NCBI GenBank assembly: GCA_023393655.1
Contig: JAEWKP010000007.1
Location: 1 to 19,399 of the forward strand
Length of the DNA stretch: 19,399 nt
Reading direction: 5' to 3'
Source: Pseudomonadota bacterium
GTDB taxonomy: Bacteria > Pseudomonadota > Alphaproteobacteria > Rhizobiales > Beijerinckiaceae
The notes beneath the pieces were generated by a model. The model did no database searches. It was not told where the DNA came from and was given only the letters and a program-made list of their open reading frames with translations. Position numbers and translations under genes: made by a program. Of the stretch, positions 1 to 6,194 are shown one piece after another (positions within the stretch are counted from its first letter, which is position 1; every line of letters begins with the position of its first letter).

Positions 1-72
<72 letters not shown>

Positions 73-160
73 CGACCTTTCCGAACATGGTTGAACGGAC
101 GCCTCGCTGAAGCGAGCGGCTGGCATATGCTGCCGCCGCCCGTTCCGCATCGTGCCGGGC

Positions 161-499
161 TCAGCGGGCCGCGGCGAGGGCTGCGATCATGCCCGTGATG
201 CTGTTGATCAGGATGAACTGATTATCGACCCTGACCCAGCGCTGGCCGCGGCCCGGCGCACGCAGATGGTAGCGATGATAGTCCCGCACATAGCTCTGCC
301 GGTACTGCCGGGGCAGGGCATGCCCGCGCGCCCAGCGATCCCTGCGGACGATGACCTTCTTCGTCACGTGCTTCTCGACATGGACCGGGCCGTGACGGGC
401 GGGGCCGTGATGCTGTGCCCGGTAAGATTGAGCAAAGCTCGGAGCGGTTGCTCCGAACAGAAAGGCGCCGACGATAGCAGAGGAAATGATTTTTTTCAT
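161..499 (-). CDS. RcnB-family small secreted protein
   Basis: This 112-aa protein has a clear Sec signal peptide: two lysines, a hydrophobic core, and likely cleavage after AFA near residue 23. A His/Arg-rich stretch (about residues 25-55) follows. The C-terminal half (about 65-112) has the RcnB-family pattern YVRDYHRYHLR...GxxWVRVDNQFILIN. E. coli RcnB is a periplasmic protein affecting nickel/cobalt efflux through RcnA. No rcnA-like gene is visible here, and in alphaproteobacteria the family is common without a known metal role, so periplasmic location is well supported and metal handling is only a family inference. The ATG is preceded by AGGAGA at a good distance. The gene is divergent from the proline-rich ORF at 741 and reads towards the tRNA. 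Confidence 0.8.
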   Translation of the reverse strand: MKKIISSAIVGAFLFGATAPSFAQSYRAQHHGPARHGPVHVEKHVTKKVIVRRDRWARGHALPRQYRQSYVRDYHRYHLRAPGRGQRWVRVDNQFILINSITGMIAALAAAR

Positions 500-653
500 A
501 ACGTATCTCCTGTTCTCGATGAAGTTATCGTGGCGTGTCGTCGTTAAACGGGAGATGAATAGCTGGATTAATTCTTTGTAATGCTCCGGTAATTCGCGGA
601 GATGTCTTCAATATTGGTTGTTGCTTGCGCGGTTGGTGATTGCTCAGGTTCTC

Positions 654-675
654 CGCCATCCGCAGCTGGATGGCG
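654..675. repeat. Perfect 8-bp inverted repeat between rcnB-like and proline-rich genes
   Basis: CGCCATCC (654-661) and GGATGGCG (668-675) are exact reverse complements around a six-base loop GCAGCT. It sits in the 241-bp gap between the divergent genes starting at 499 and 741. No T-tract follows on either strand, so an intrinsic terminator is unlikely. It may be an operator or an RNA hairpin in the leader of the downstream gene. Nothing else convincing was seen in this gap. Confidence 0.45.
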
Positions 676-740
676 CGTTTCCTGGGGTGGGGGAGCCTTT
701 CGACGGCTCGGGCGTTCCTGTCCAAAAGGATAGGATTCGC

Positions 741-998
741 ATGATGCAATTCGATCAAGGACTCACGGCCGCGCCCGGCAACACGCCTGCCATCCCCGAT
801 CCGCCGCCGGAGGCGCCGCCGCTGACGCCGGGCGAGGTGCCGCCGGCTCCTCCGGTCGAATCGCCGCCGGACGAGGAGCCGCAGGGCATTCCGACCGAGC
901 CGCCGCCGGAACTGCCGCCGAATGCGCCGCCGGAGGCTCCCCCGGCGACGCCGATCGATCTGCCGCCGGGTCGCAATCCGCGCCAGCCGCAGGAATAG
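741..998 (+). CDS. Small proline-rich protein of unknown function
   Basis: This 85-aa protein starts MMQFDQGLTAAPG and then becomes almost entirely low-complexity: roughly 40% proline, with recurring PPPEAPP / PPEAPP / PPxxPP units mixed with Glu, Ala and Thr, and a short basic tail (RNPRQPQE). It has no signal peptide, membrane segment or cysteine. The start at 741 is chosen over upstream in-frame codons because AGGA lies five bases before it and the sequence upstream reads as non-coding. Short PPE-rich proteins of this kind occur in Hyphomicrobiales as hypotheticals. The opposite strand reads as a Gly/Ser-rich shadow without a believable start. Function unknown; the gene is probable because of its ribosome site and consistent frame. 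Confidence 0.6.
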   Translation: MMQFDQGLTAAPGNTPAIPDPPPEAPPLTPGEVPPAPPVESPPDEEPQGIPTEPPPELPPNAPPEAPPATPIDLPPGRNPRQPQE

Positions 999-1004
999 TC
1001 GCGC

Positions 1005-2393
1005 TCAGACCTTGGGCGCGTTGCCGGCGCCGATATCCCAGTAGAGCCCGGCCATGGCGACGAGCCCCTCGCGAGCGATGGCCGCCGGCAGATGCTCGTC
1101 CGGGGCGTGCTGCGAGCAGCCCGGATAGGAATGCGGCACCCAGATCGTGCGCAGCTTCAGGATCTCGGCGAAGATGTCGTTAGGCAGCGAGCCGCCGAGA
1201 TTGGGCAGCAAAGCCGGCTTCTTGCCGGTGCTTTCAGCGATCGAACCGATCGTGAAGCGCACCCAGGCATCGTCGGGGTCGAGCCGCGTCGCGCCGAAGC
1301 GCTCGGTGCCGGGCATGACGATCTCGACCATGTCGAAGCCGTGGCGGTCGAGATGACGGCGCAAAGCCGGCGCGACCTCGCGCGGATCGATGCCGACGAC
1401 GAAGCGCAGCGCGACGCGGGCCCAGGCGCTCGGCGGCACGGCGTTGACCGGAGTCTCAGGCACGCCGGACTTCATCGCGAGCACGTCGAAGGAGCACCAG
1501 CCGAAGACCTGTTCGGCCGGGGAGAGCCCGGGCTCGCCCCAGTTCGGATCGATGGTCGGGCCGTCCGGGCCGCCGTCGATCTCGCAATCGGCCAGTGCGC
1601 GGCGCACGCCGTCCGGCAATTCCTTCGGCACCCATTCATGGATGCGGATCTGGCCAGTGGGCGAGGTGATCGAGGCGATGGCATGGGCGAGCTGGATAGC
1701 CGGATCGGAGAGGATGCCGCCCCAGTTGCCGGAATGGTGGCCGCCGTCGCGGGCCTTGATCTGCAGGTCGAAGGTGATGACGCCGCGGGCGCCGAGGAAG
1801 ACGGTGGGGCGCTCGGCATTGAGGCGCGGCCCGTCCGAAGCGATCAGAATATCGGCGTTGAGCAGTTCGGCCTCGTCCTCGCAGAGCTCGCGCAGGCCCG
1901 GCGAACCGGATTCCTCGCCCATCTCGATCAGATACTTGGCGTTGAAGCCGAGCTTGCCGCGCGTCTCCAGCACGGCGCGCAGGCCATTGATGTTGATGAG
2001 ATGCTGGCCCTTGTTGTCGACGACGCCGCGCCCGTACCAGCGGCCGTCCCGCTCGACGAGCTTCCACGGCGAGAGGCCCTCGCTCCATTGCGCGTCGAGG
2101 CCGCGGATGACGTCGCCATGGCCGTAGCCGATGATGGTCGGCAGGGCGGGGTCCTCGATGCGCTCGGCATAGAGGAAGGGGCCGCGCGCCTTGGCATGGG
2201 TCAGGATGCGGCAGGTGAAGCCGAGCGATTCGAGCAGGGGCTGCATCTCCTTGTCGAGATACTCGCCCAGCACCGGGGCACGGTCGGGATTCTGGCTTTC
2301 GGTGGGCATCGCGACGAGCCGGCCGAGATCGTCCTTCATCCGGCCTGAATCGAAATAGTCCTGGGCTTTCGCGATCGCCTGCGCGCGGGTCAT
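1005..2393 (-). CDS. M20-family zinc metallopeptidase / amidohydrolase
   Basis: This 462-aa protein has the two-metal M20 (ArgE/DapE/CPG2-type) ligand set: GHGDV (His92), GRGVVDNKGQ (Asp126), EMGEESGSPG (Glu160-Glu161), SDGPR (Asp187), GGSLPN near 400 and the C-terminal HAPDEH with His434. The lid/dimerisation domain lies between about residues 205 and 320. The length fits the larger dipeptidase/carboxypeptidase G2-like branch of the family. It is cytoplasmic, with no signal peptide. The substrate is probably a dipeptide or N-acylated amino acid but cannot be set from sequence. I chose ATG at 2393; a GTG at 2426 would add 11 residues. The gene ends six bases beyond the stop of the convergent proline-rich ORF and is divergent from the helicase gene at 2531. 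Confidence 0.88.
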   Translation of the reverse strand: MTRAQAIAKAQDYFDSGRMKDDLGRLVAMPTESQNPDRAPVLGEYLDKEMQPLLESLGFTCRILTHAKARGPFLYAERIEDPALPTIIGYGHGDVIRGLDAQWSEGLSPWKLVERDGRWYGRGVVDNKGQHLININGLRAVLETRGKLGFNAKYLIEMGEESGSPGLRELCEDEAELLNADILIASDGPRLNAERPTVFLGARGVITFDLQIKARDGGHHSGNWGGILSDPAIQLAHAIASITSPTGQIRIHEWVPKELPDGVRRALADCEIDGGPDGPTIDPNWGEPGLSPAEQVFGWCSFDVLAMKSGVPETPVNAVPPSAWARVALRFVVGIDPREVAPALRRHLDRHGFDMVEIVMPGTERFGATRLDPDDAWVRFTIGSIAESTGKKPALLPNLGGSLPNDIFAEILKLRTIWVPHSYPGCSQHAPDEHLPAAIAREGLVAMAGLYWDIGAGNAPKV

Positions 2394-2478
2394 GGTCTTG
2401 TGGTCTCCCCAATCGGTGGCCGGCACAGTGCCGGTGGACGGAAGGGAACGCCAGTGCCAAGAGAGCCGGGCGCGCCAT

Positions 2479-2498
2479 GCCTGCCGGGCAGGGCAGGC
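2479..2498. repeat. 7-bp inverted repeat upstream of helicase gene
   Basis: GCCTGCC (2479-2485) and GGCAGGC (2492-2498) pair perfectly around a six-base loop. It lies within the 137-bp divergent gap between the M20 peptidase (start 2393) and the helicase (start 2531). If transcribed it would form a GC-rich leader hairpin. No T-tract follows. Confidence 0.35.
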
Positions 2499-2530
2499 AC
2501 TTCACCGATCGACAGGGCTATTCCCGCTGC

Positions 2531-3934
2531 ATGACGATGATCCCGCATCCGCACCAGCTCGTCGCGCGTGACGCCATCCTGGCGGCGCGGGGGAAGGGCG
2601 CGGCCGGCTTCCTGCTGGGAGACCTCACCGGGCTGGGCAAGACGCTTTCGGCCTGGCTCGCTCTCTCGGCGATGCCGGAAGAGGAGGTGCTGGTGATCTG
2701 CCCGAAAGGCGCGATCCCGCAATGGCGGCGCACCATGGCGCTGTCCGGCCTGCCGGCCAAGCGCGTGACGCTGATGAATTTCGAGAAGACGAAATCGCTG
2801 CTCGCGCCCGTCGTCGACAGCAAGAAGCGCTCGACGCGGGCGAAGAACAACGAGATCGCCAAGCATGGCCGGCCGAAGCGCGTCTGGCCGCTCGTCGTGA
2901 TCGACGAGGCGCATCGCATCCGCAATCCTAATTCACAGCAGGGGCTGGTCTGCCGGCAGATGGCGGAAGCGGCCGATTTCACGATCTACATGAGCGCGAC
3001 GGCCGGCCAGTCGCCGCACGAACTCTCTTATCTCGCGGGGATGCTGGCGAAGGCGGCTGGCATGCCTTCGGCCGATCTCGATGGGTTCCGCGTGCTGATG
3101 AAGCGATTGAAGATCGGCCGGGCCAAGGGGCGCTGGAAGAACTGGAGCTGGGAGCCGAACGAGGCCGACCGCAAGGTGATGGCCGACCTGCTCTATCGTG
3201 GTGCGAACGCGATCGGCCTGCGCCGCCGGCCGGAGGAGATCGCCGGCTGGCCGGAGGTGCAGCGGGAGCTGGCGCCGGTCGCGCTCGATACGGCCGCGCG
3301 CAAGCTCTATGACGCGACCTGGCGCGAGTTCCGCAAGGAATTGGGGCTCGCCGGCGGCTCGACGCGCAAGCCCCAGGGCTGGGCCGCTGATCTGCGCTTC
3401 CGGCAGAAAGCCAGTTTGCTGCGCATCCCCGGTACGGCGGATTTCTGCGAGGGCCTGCTGGGCAATGACGAGCAGGTCGCGATCTCCGTCGCCTTCCTCG
3501 AGACCAGCGCGATGCTGGCCGAGACGCTGCGCGGACGTGGTTGGCGCACCGCCGAGATCAATGGCGAACGCTCGGGCGCGCAGAACGAGGAGACCCGCAT
3601 CGCCTTCCAGACCGGGCAGCTCGACGCGGTGATCTTCACCGTCACCGAGTCGATCTCCTTGCATCGCGGCGAGATGCCGGGCGGCGAGCGCGAGCGGGCG
3701 CTGGTGATCCACGACATGCGCCACAGCGCGATCCAGCTCCAGCAGATCGAGGGGCGCTGCCACCGCGACGGCCAGCACGCGACGATCTTCTACGCTTATG
3801 CCGAAGAGACGGTGGAGGAGGCGATTGCCGGCACTGTGATCCAGCGCATGGCGGCGATGGAAGGGCTGGCGGGCGACGATACACGGATGCTGGAGGCGAT
3901 CGCGGGGATCGTCGAAGGGCGGGTGGCGGCCTGA
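2531..3934 (+). CDS. Compact SNF2-type DEAH helicase / translocase
   Basis: This 467-aa protein carries a complete superfamily 2 ATPase core. It has a Q-motif-like HPHQ near residue 8, Walker A GDLTGLGKT (30-38), Walker B DEAH (125-128), motif III SATA (155-158), a degenerate motif V region TVTESISLHRG, and motif VI QIEGRCHRDGQ (405-415), close to the SNF2 pattern QxxxRxxRxGQ. Both RecA lobes are present but there is almost nothing else, so it is a minimal DNA-stimulated ATPase without nuclease, HNH or chromatin-type domains. Such small SNF2 proteins are best known from phages and gene transfer agents, but no phage genes flank it. ATG 2531 is preferred because the upstream in-frame ATG (2477) adjoins a 7-bp inverted repeat and encodes a non-conserved-looking tail. 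Cellular role unknown; DNA remodelling or repair is inference. Confidence 0.85.
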   Translation: MTMIPHPHQLVARDAILAARGKGAAGFLLGDLTGLGKTLSAWLALSAMPEEEVLVICPKGAIPQWRRTMALSGLPAKRVTLMNFEKTKSLLAPVVDSKKRSTRAKNNEIAKHGRPKRVWPLVVIDEAHRIRNPNSQQGLVCRQMAEAADFTIYMSATAGQSPHELSYLAGMLAKAAGMPSADLDGFRVLMKRLKIGRAKGRWKNWSWEPNEADRKVMADLLYRGANAIGLRRRPEEIAGWPEVQRELAPVALDTAARKLYDATWREFRKELGLAGGSTRKPQGWAADLRFRQKASLLRIPGTADFCEGLLGNDEQVAISVAFLETSAMLAETLRGRGWRTAEINGERSGAQNEETRIAFQTGQLDAVIFTVTESISLHRGEMPGGERERALVIHDMRHSAIQLQQIEGRCHRDGQHATIFYAYAEETVEEAIAGTVIQRMAAMEGLAGDDTRMLEAIAGIVEGRVAA

Positions 3935-3939
3935 CGCCC

Positions 3940-4098
3940 TCAGTTCCGCGCGCGCTCGCCGAGTTCCCTGGCACCCTCGACCGACGAGCTGGTCAGCCGG
4001 ACGATGCTGTTCCAGGCGTCGCGCGTATAGGCGCCCTGATGGACGACGGCGTCGTAGCCGACGACGAGCACGATGATGACCAGAAACAGTCGGAACAC
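3940..4098 (-). CDS. Small single-span membrane protein, probable general-stress gene
   Basis: From the GTG at 4098 this is a 52-aa protein: FRLFLVIIVLVVGYDAVV gives one membrane segment (about residues 2-19), followed by a polar tail QGAYTRDAWNSIVRL...EGARELGERARN. An ATG at 4128 in the same frame would give 62 aa, but GAGGAGGG (4115-4108) lies exactly nine bases before the GTG and would sit inside the coding region of the longer form. A perfect EcfG-type promoter match (4154-4130) would also start transcription near or below the ATG. Its stop is five bases from the stop of the convergent helicase gene, and it follows puuE on the same strand. No family recognised; the role is unknown. Confidence 0.65.
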   Translation of the reverse strand: MFRLFLVIIVLVVGYDAVVHQGAYTRDAWNSIVRLTSSSVEGARELGERARN

Positions 4099-4107
4099 GA
4101 ACGGAAA

Positions 4108-4115
4108 CCCTCCTC
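4108..4115 (-). promoter_or_regulatory. Strong ribosome binding site selecting GTG start at 4098
   Basis: On the minus strand GAGGAGGG is complementary to the 16S anti-SD over nearly its full length and is spaced nine bases from GTG 4098. No comparable site precedes the in-frame ATG at 4128 or the TTG at 4131. Confidence 0.65.
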
Positions 4116-4129
4116 GATAGCGTCGCATC

Positions 4130-4154
4130 AACGCCGCGATCGTGGGAGGGTTCC
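4130..4154 (-). promoter_or_regulatory. EcfG-type general stress promoter (GGAAC-N16-CGTT)
   Basis: On the minus strand GGAAC (4154-4150) is followed after exactly 16 bases by CGTT (4133-4130). This is the -35/-10 signature recognised by EcfG sigma factors in alphaproteobacteria. Transcription would begin roughly 6-9 bases downstream, leaving a leader of about 25 bases before the GTG at 4098. The element lies in the 70-bp gap between puuE and the small membrane protein gene and points at the latter. Confidence 0.6.
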
Positions 4155-4168
4155 GATCTGGTCCGGGC

Positions 4169-5593
4169 TCAAGCCGCCGGCAGCAGTTCCTTCAGCCGGA
4201 ACAGGGCGATCTTCTCGACCTCGGCCAGCGCCGTCGCGGTTTCCTGCTCGGGCGTGTTCTTCAGGCGCGCATCGAAGGCGGCGAGGATCTGCGCCTTGGT
4301 CGCGCCCTTCACCGCCATGATGAAGGGGATGCCGAAGCGGGCCTTGTAGGCCTCGTTCAGCGCCGTGAAGCGGACCCGCTCGTCGCTGCTGAGCCGGTCG
4401 AGCCCGGCGCCGGCCTGCTCCTGCGTCGATTCAGGCGTGAGTTCGCCGGCCGCGGCAAGCTTGCCGGCAAGGTCGGGATGGGCGGTGAGCAGGGATTTCT
4501 GCTGCGCGGCCGTGCCCTTCCGCATGGCCGCAACCATCGCCGCGTGCAGGCTGTCCGCCGTGTCCTCGCCCACGCCGATGCCGGCATCATGGGTGGCCTC
4601 GGCGATCCAGGGCGAATGCTCCCAGACCCGGCCGAAGACCTCGGTAAAGAGCGCCTTCGGCAGCTTCGAGGGGACATAGCCGCCGGCCGGCGGCTGCGTC
4701 CTGATCCAGTGGCGGGCGATGTCGAGGCGGGTCGTGACCCAGACTTGGGTATGGCTCTGCACATAGTCGAGGAAACGGGCGAGCGCGGCGGCGCGGCCCG
4801 GCCGGCCGACGAGGCGGCAATGCAGGCCGATCGACATCATCTTCGGCGCGGTCTCGCCCTCGGCATAAAGCGTGTCGAACGAGTCCTTGAGATAGGTGAA
4901 GAACTGCTCGCCGGTGTTGAAGCCCTGCGGCGTGGGGAAACGCATGTCGTTGGCGTCGAGTGTGTAGGGCACGGCGAGCTGCGGCCCTTTCGGGCCGGCG
5001 AGCCAATAGGGCAGTTCGTCGGCATAGACGTCCGCCGTGTAGAGGAAGCCGCCTTCCTCCATCGTCAGCGGAATGGTGTTCTCGGAGGTGCGACCCTGGT
5101 AGCAGCCGAGCGGGCGCTCGCCCGTGAGCTCGGTCTGGATGCGGATCGCTTCCAGGATATCGGCGCGCTCGCGCTCCTTCGGCGTATCGCGATAGTCGAT
5201 CCATTTCAGACCGTGGGTCGCGATCTCCCAGCCGGCTTCCTGCATCGAGCCGACGATCTCGGGATAACGGGCGAGCGCCGAGGCGACGGCGAAGACGGTC
5301 ACCGGCATGTTGCGCTGCGTGAACATCCGCCAGAGCCGCCAGTAGCCGGCGCGGGAGCCGTATTCGTAGATCGACTCCATGTTCATGTGGCGCTGGCCCG
5401 GCCAGGGCGCGGCGCCGACGATCTCGGAGAGGAAGGCCTCGGAGGCGGCGTCGCCATGGAGAACGCAGTTCTCGCCGCCTTCCTCGTAATTGATCACAAA
5501 CTGGACGGCGATGCGCGCCTCGCCCGGCCAATGCGGATGCGGCGCCGCGCGGCCATAGCCCTTCATGTCACGCGGATAGGTGGTCTGGCTCAT
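4169..5593 (-). CDS. puuE: Bifunctional allantoinase (PuuE) / OHCU decarboxylase fusion
   Basis: The 474-aa protein joins two urate-pathway enzymes. Residues about 10-300 form a PuuE-type allantoinase of the polysaccharide-deacetylase (NodB-like) fold, with INYEEGGEN (34-42), ATHGLKW (His127) and GLHCRLVGRPGR (256-267). This type is not related to the amidohydrolase allantoinase AllB. Residues about 306-474 form the OHCU decarboxylase, with FGRVWEHSPWIAE, the conserved AHPDLAGKLA (His372), STQEQAGAGLDRLS (389-402) and FGIPFIMAVKG (420-430). The fused protein would decarboxylate OHCU to S-allantoin and hydrolyse it to allantoate in the cytoplasm. It starts six bases after uraH on the same strand, so the two are almost certainly co-transcribed and translationally coupled. 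Fusions of this pair are known in proteobacteria, so the architecture is uncommon but not new. Confidence 0.93.
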   Translation of the reverse strand: MSQTTYPRDMKGYGRAAPHPHWPGEARIAVQFVINYEEGGENCVLHGDAASEAFLSEIVGAAPWPGQRHMNMESIYEYGSRAGYWRLWRMFTQRNMPVTVFAVASALARYPEIVGSMQEAGWEIATHGLKWIDYRDTPKERERADILEAIRIQTELTGERPLGCYQGRTSENTIPLTMEEGGFLYTADVYADELPYWLAGPKGPQLAVPYTLDANDMRFPTPQGFNTGEQFFTYLKDSFDTLYAEGETAPKMMSIGLHCRLVGRPGRAAALARFLDYVQSHTQVWVTTRLDIARHWIRTQPPAGGYVPSKLPKALFTEVFGRVWEHSPWIAEATHDAGIGVGEDTADSLHAAMVAAMRKGTAAQQKSLLTAHPDLAGKLAAAGELTPESTQEQAGAGLDRLSSDERVRFTALNEAYKARFGIPFIMAVKGATKAQILAAFDARLKNTPEQETATALAEVEKIALFRLKELLPAA

Positions 5594-5599
5594 GATGCT

Positions 5600-5953
5600 C
5601 TAGCTGCCGCGATAGGTGGAGTAGCTCCAGGGCGAGGCCAGGAGCGGGACATGGTAGCGACCTTCCGGCTCGGCGATGCCGAAGCGGACGGGCACGAGAT
5701 CGAGGAAGGCGGGCTCGGGCAGGGCGGTGCCGAGGCCCCGGAAATAGGCGCCGATCGCGAAGGTCAGTTCATAGGTGCCGGGCACCAGCGTTCCCGAAAG
5801 CAGGGCTGAATCGGTGCGGCCGTCGGCGTTGGTCACGGTCTCGGCCAGCCGCTCACGCGTGCCGTCCGCCGCGAGCCGGTCGAGCGTCACGGCGATGCCG
5901 GCGCCGGGGCGGCCGTTGACCGTGTCCAGCACATGCGTCGAGAGATGTCCCAT
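5600..5953 (-). CDS. uraH: 5-hydroxyisourate hydrolase (transthyretin-like)
   Basis: This 117-aa protein has the standard HIU hydrolase length and signatures: N-terminal LSTHVLDT with His7, the TNADGRTD segment with Arg46, RYHVPLLASPWSYSTY with His101, and the diagnostic C-terminal tetrapeptide YRGS that separates the enzyme from transthyretin. It opens the ring of 5-hydroxyisourate made by PuuD to give OHCU, the substrate of the decarboxylase domain encoded immediately downstream. No signal peptide is present, so it acts in the cytoplasm. AGGAG lies about ten bases before the ATG. It is the first gene of the leftward arm of the divergent urate cluster. Confidence 0.95.
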   Translation of the reverse strand: MGHLSTHVLDTVNGRPGAGIAVTLDRLAADGTRERLAETVTNADGRTDSALLSGTLVPGTYELTFAIGAYFRGLGTALPEPAFLDLVPVRFGIAEPEGRYHVPLLASPWSYSTYRGS

Positions 5954-6039
5954 GCGCCGGCTTCTCCTGAAGGCGTCGATATCCGGCGGACGCCGATTCC
6001 GGCGTGGCCACGGACCTTCGCGACTGTAAAGCGACCGGC

Positions 6040-6065
6040 GCGAAAATCGATATCAGCATTTTCGC
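6040..6065. promoter_or_regulatory. Inverted repeat 1 in the uraH-puuD divergent promoter (candidate operator)
   Basis: GCGAAAAT (6040-6047) and ATTTTCGC (6058-6065) are perfect reverse complements separated by ten bases. The centre is about 99 bp from the uraH start and 142 bp from the puuD start. It shares CGAAA/TTTCG ends with the second repeat at 6115-6140. Confidence 0.5.
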
Positions 6066-6114
6066 CAAGGTCATCTTCCCGGAAGGTCGGTGCGGGGGGC
6101 GATTTCAGAGACGG

Positions 6115-6140
6115 CGAAAGCAGGCTAGTTTCTGCTTTCG
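6115..6140. promoter_or_regulatory. Inverted repeat 2 in the uraH-puuD divergent promoter (candidate operator)
   Basis: CGAAAGCAG (6115-6123) and CTGCTTTCG (6132-6140) are perfect 9-bp reverse complements around an eight-base spacer. It ends 54 bp before the puuD ATG, a position suited to a repressor or activator site. There is no T-tract, so it is not an intrinsic terminator. Its centre is 75 bp from that of repeat 1, about seven helical turns. Confidence 0.55.
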
Positions 6141-6194
6141 AAGCCGCATCTTCCGGATTCGGGACGATCATCAGCCCTCGCGGAGCGCAGCGCC

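Noticed and set aside
525..758. Possible 77-aa minus-strand gene between the rcnB-like and proline-rich genes
   Set aside because: No ribosome site, no recognisable features, and it overlaps the start of the better-supported proline-rich ORF and the palindrome at 654-675.
755..976. Gly/Ser-rich minus-strand protein opposite the proline-rich ORF
   Set aside because: It is the simple reverse complement of CCG-rich proline codons, lacks a ribosome site and has no domain.
1005..2393. M20 protein as allantoate amidohydrolase completing the urate pathway
   Set aside because: It is separated from the urate cluster by the helicase gene, is longer than that family usually is, and reads as the larger dipeptidase/CPG2 branch.
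4142..5809. Open frame of 555 codons on the plus strand across puuE and uraH
   Set aside because: Composition is that of an antisense shadow (Gly/Arg/His rich); both genes on the other strand are certain.
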